From: Sphagnum compactum
Taxonomy: Eukaryota > Bryophyta > Sphagnopsida > Sphagnales
Direction of reading: 5' to 3'
Length of the DNA stretch: 64,000 nucleotides
Assembly: GCA_965153455.1 (NCBI GenBank)
Contig: OZ234497.1
Location: forward strand, 15,486,302-15,550,301
The position numbers were made by a program, and so were the translations under genes. Shown here piece by piece: positions 62,034 to 64,000 of this stretch (positions are counted from its first letter, which is position 1; the number at the start of each line of letters is the position of its first letter). The notes beneath the pieces were generated by a model. That model was not told the origin of the DNA, ran no database searches, and saw only the letters and a list, made by a program, of their open reading frames with translations.

Positions 62034-63830
62034 ATGTCGAGTGTGCAGTTGGACTTGTTGCATGCTCGTCGTCTTGTCTACCTTGGCAAGTATAAGGACT
62101 CTAGCACTCGTAATATTATGCACAACAACAATACTATTGCCACCACGCCCACGGATGATCTCCCAAGACTTGCTATCCAAGAAGATCTTCTTAACGCTGT
62201 GTTTTTGGATGCTGGAGAGACATTGCTGCCAGATCAACCGTGCGCTAGCGTTGGTGGTGGCACTCAGCAGCAGCAGTCGCAGCAGTCCGAACAAGAACAA
62301 GAAGAAGAATACTTCACATCATGCAAGCCGGCAGACTTCGTCGAGCATACCAAAGTACAGTCTGCAGCACAGGCCATGGCAACAACGGAACGAGCACCAT
62401 CGGGGTACCCATTATCGTCATCATCTACATCGCATTCTTCTGAGGAGACGCGGGCCATGCCTTCTTCTTCGACGACTACAACAATAACAGCAGGTCCCAA
62501 GTCTTCAGCGAACTTTTGCCCGAGGAAGGCAGATGATTCTTGCACTGCCGACGAAGATGGCGGCCATGTATCTCTCACATCATGCGCCATCATCCTACTG
62601 AGTTTGGGTCTGCGTGCAATTCGGCACTTGATACACAGCTACCAGAACAATATCTTATCTATGCAGGAGTCTTCAACCCCACCAAAGACGTCGTCTCCTT
62701 TCCGCCTGAGATCAGAAAGCAAGGCTGTCGCAAATGATAATAAAGCAAGCACACAGACTGACTCCTCCGTGTCCGCCGCTGATCAGCAATTCGATTTCTA
62801 CGACACTGAGGAGGAGGCTCACCACCCAGCTGAGGATGCAACAACAGTGATCCCTGAGGTTGCAACAGTCGCTGCTGCTGCTGCTGAGGAAGATGCAACC
62901 ATCGCTGCTGCTGAGGAGGATGCAATCATCGCTGCTGCTGAGGACACAACAGTCGTTGCTGGTGCTGAGGATGATGCAACAACAGTGGCAGAAGACTCCA
63001 TGACGGACCTGGAAGAAACTTCTTCTTGCAAAACAACTATTACCCAACTGCAGCAGCAAAAGACTGAAGATCCGGATCAGGTGCAACTGCTGGTGGAGGA
63101 GCAGCAGAGCAAGGAGAGTTCAGAAAAAGCTTTTTTGCAGGGAAGGAATTCATATTCTCGAACGCACTCCATGTTAACAGTGCACACACCAGATCACAGA
63201 GGGTTCTTAGGGTTACCAAAAACCTCGCTGCCAGGAGGAGGAGCAAATGCACAACAAGTTGGGGGGTTGAAGCAAGTGCCCGAGCGGCGTCTTGGGTCAA
63301 ATCTTGGGTCAAATCTCTCCCATACGACCACCAGCAAGCCTCCACATTCTCGAATGTCAAGCAGCAAAACACAGGAATTCATCACACAAGCTGGGGCTGG
63401 TGCTGGTGCAACACACAACAACCAAACTGGCCTTCTTCCTCCATGGACAACCACCACCCGAGCAGCAAAAGCAACATCATCATCCAAGGAAGTACCAATT
63501 GCAAAACAAATTGCGAAAGAAGCAGTCCTGGCTCGTGTTCTGGTACCACCACCATCACCACTACCACCATCCGAGTCATGGTTTGCAGCCACTACCTCAT
63601 TCCGAAAGCCACTTGGGAGCTTCATTCGTGAAAAACATGCAGGATTCATCAGGAAATCATCGGCATCCCATCAGGATCAGATACCAACCGTCACTCAACC
63701 CAGTAACAACAACAACAATAGCAGCAGCAGCAGCAGCAACAACAACAACAACAATTCTCAACGGATTTGTAGCTCCAAGGATTTGCTTCAACGGAGACAA
63801 TCATTTAGACCTACAATTCATGCAATCTGA
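62034..63830 (+). CDS. 598-aa low-complexity protein, function unknown
   Basis: I do not recognise this family. The uninterrupted frame of 598 codons in a GC-richer block, preceded by a plausible leader, makes a real gene likely. The start ATG (AAAAATGTC) is the first in frame; the frame extends upstream only from a TTG. N to C: a moderately ordered start (MSSVQLDLLHARRLVYLGKY), a Gln/Glu tract (about residues 78-92), Ser/Thr-rich linker, one hydrophobic stretch (about 182-198, SCAIILLSLGL) too short and charged at its end to be a sure membrane span, an acidic Ala/Glu/Asp repeat (about 279-322), basic Ser-rich segments, a PPPSPLPP proline motif near 504, and Asn/Ser runs (about 557-576). It looks largely disordered and could be a regulator or scaffold. 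Triplet runs (CAG, AAC, GCT) make length variation likely. Confidence 0.68.
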   Translation: MSSVQLDLLHARRLVYLGKYKDSSTRNIMHNNNTIATTPTDDLPRLAIQEDLLNAVFLDAGETLLPDQPCASVGGGTQQQQSQQSEQEQEEEYFTSCKPADFVEHTKVQSAAQAMATTERAPSGYPLSSSSTSHSSEETRAMPSSSTTTTITAGPKSSANFCPRKADDSCTADEDGGHVSLTSCAIILLSLGLRAIRHLIHSYQNNILSMQESSTPPKTSSPFRLRSESKAVANDNKASTQTDSSVSAADQQFDFYDTEEEAHHPAEDATTVIPEVATVAAAAAEEDATIAAAEEDAIIAAAEDTTVVAGAEDDATTVAEDSMTDLEETSSCKTTITQLQQQKTEDPDQVQLLVEEQQSKESSEKAFLQGRNSYSRTHSMLTVHTPDHRGFLGLPKTSLPGGGANAQQVGGLKQVPERRLGSNLGSNLSHTTTSKPPHSRMSSSKTQEFITQAGAGAGATHNNQTGLLPPWTTTTRAAKATSSSKEVPIAKQIAKEAVLARVLVPPPSPLPPSESWFAATTSFRKPLGSFIREKHAGFIRKSSASHQDQIPTVTQPSNNNNNSSSSSSNNNNNNSQRICSSKDLLQRRQSFRPTIHAI

Positions 63831-63863
63831 GATCAATGAAATATGATCATTGATCTTGTCTTG

Positions 63864-64000
63864 TGTTCTGGTACCACCACCACAATCACCACTGCCACCA
63901 TCCAAATCATGGTTTGCAGCCACTGCCTCATTCTGAAAGCCACTTGGAAGTGTCACTTCGTGAAAAACATGCGGGATTCATCAGGATATTGGTGGCATCC
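63864..64000 (+). pseudogene. Decayed tandem copy of the 598-aa gene's 3' coding part
   Basis: Aligns over its whole visible length with 63536-63668 of the upstream CDS (for example TGTTCTGGTACCACCACCA, CATGGTTTGCAGCCACT, GAAAAACATGC), offset 328-332 bp. In the parental frame a CGA has become TGA and a one-base insertion follows, so it is not coding. It continues beyond the window edge, so the size of the duplicated unit is unknown. Confidence 0.88.

Noticed and set aside
61890-63649. Minus and alternative-frame ORFs of 100-184 codons over the 598-aa gene
   Set aside because: Shadows produced by triplet repeats in GC-richer coding DNA.

Overview
This is nuclear DNA of a land plant. It is AT-rich, gene-poor and full of old transposon debris. 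The protein-coding content is plant-specific: a PTS2-targeted ACX2-type acyl-CoA oxidase, a CASP-like 5A membrane protein and a broken FAD2-type desaturase. All introns follow the GT-AG rule. About 5 kb of 64 kb is convincing intact coding sequence, which suits a large-genome plant. The species cannot be named from the sequence. A non-LTR element of REL (restriction-like endonuclease) type would be unusual in an angiosperm, so a fern, lycophyte or gymnosperm deserves first consideration (inference).

Layout. 1-4.6 kb: AT-rich flank with a small ACGT-rich patch. 4.65-10.5 kb: complete ten-exon ACX2-like gene on the + strand (695 aa). 10.5-24.9 kb: intergenic, with short tandem repeats, a Tourist/Harbinger-like MITE, a roughly 330-bp imperfect inverted repeat, a dead hAT transposase gene (16.8-18.6 kb, minus), a degenerate minisatellite and a roughly 335-bp tandem duplication. 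24.9-27.1 kb: complete three-exon CASPL5A gene (181 aa). 27.1-44 kb: long AT-rich stretch without a recognisable gene. 44-49.3 kb: minisatellite, dispersed repeats, a hAT-type MITE with perfect 8-bp target duplication and internal 42-bp repeats, and a FAD2 pseudogene fragment. 52.1-53.6 kb: weak candidate small spliced genes. 53.9-57.2 kb: broken LINE-type retroelement with a C2H2 finger and a probable REL-type C-terminus. 57.3-61 kb: Mutator-like MITE and further repeats. 61.2-64 kb: a 598-aa low-complexity ORF of unknown function, followed by a decayed duplicate of its own 3' coding sequence that runs off the window.

The genes do not form an operon or cluster. ACX2 acts in peroxisomal fatty-acid beta-oxidation, CASPL5A at the plasma membrane. 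The three leaders (4.65-5.3, 25.0-26.0, 61.2-63.8 kb) are GC/CpG-rich, while the repeat-rich interior is strongly CpG-poor. This marks the active loci clearly and suggests long-term methylation of the intergenic DNA.
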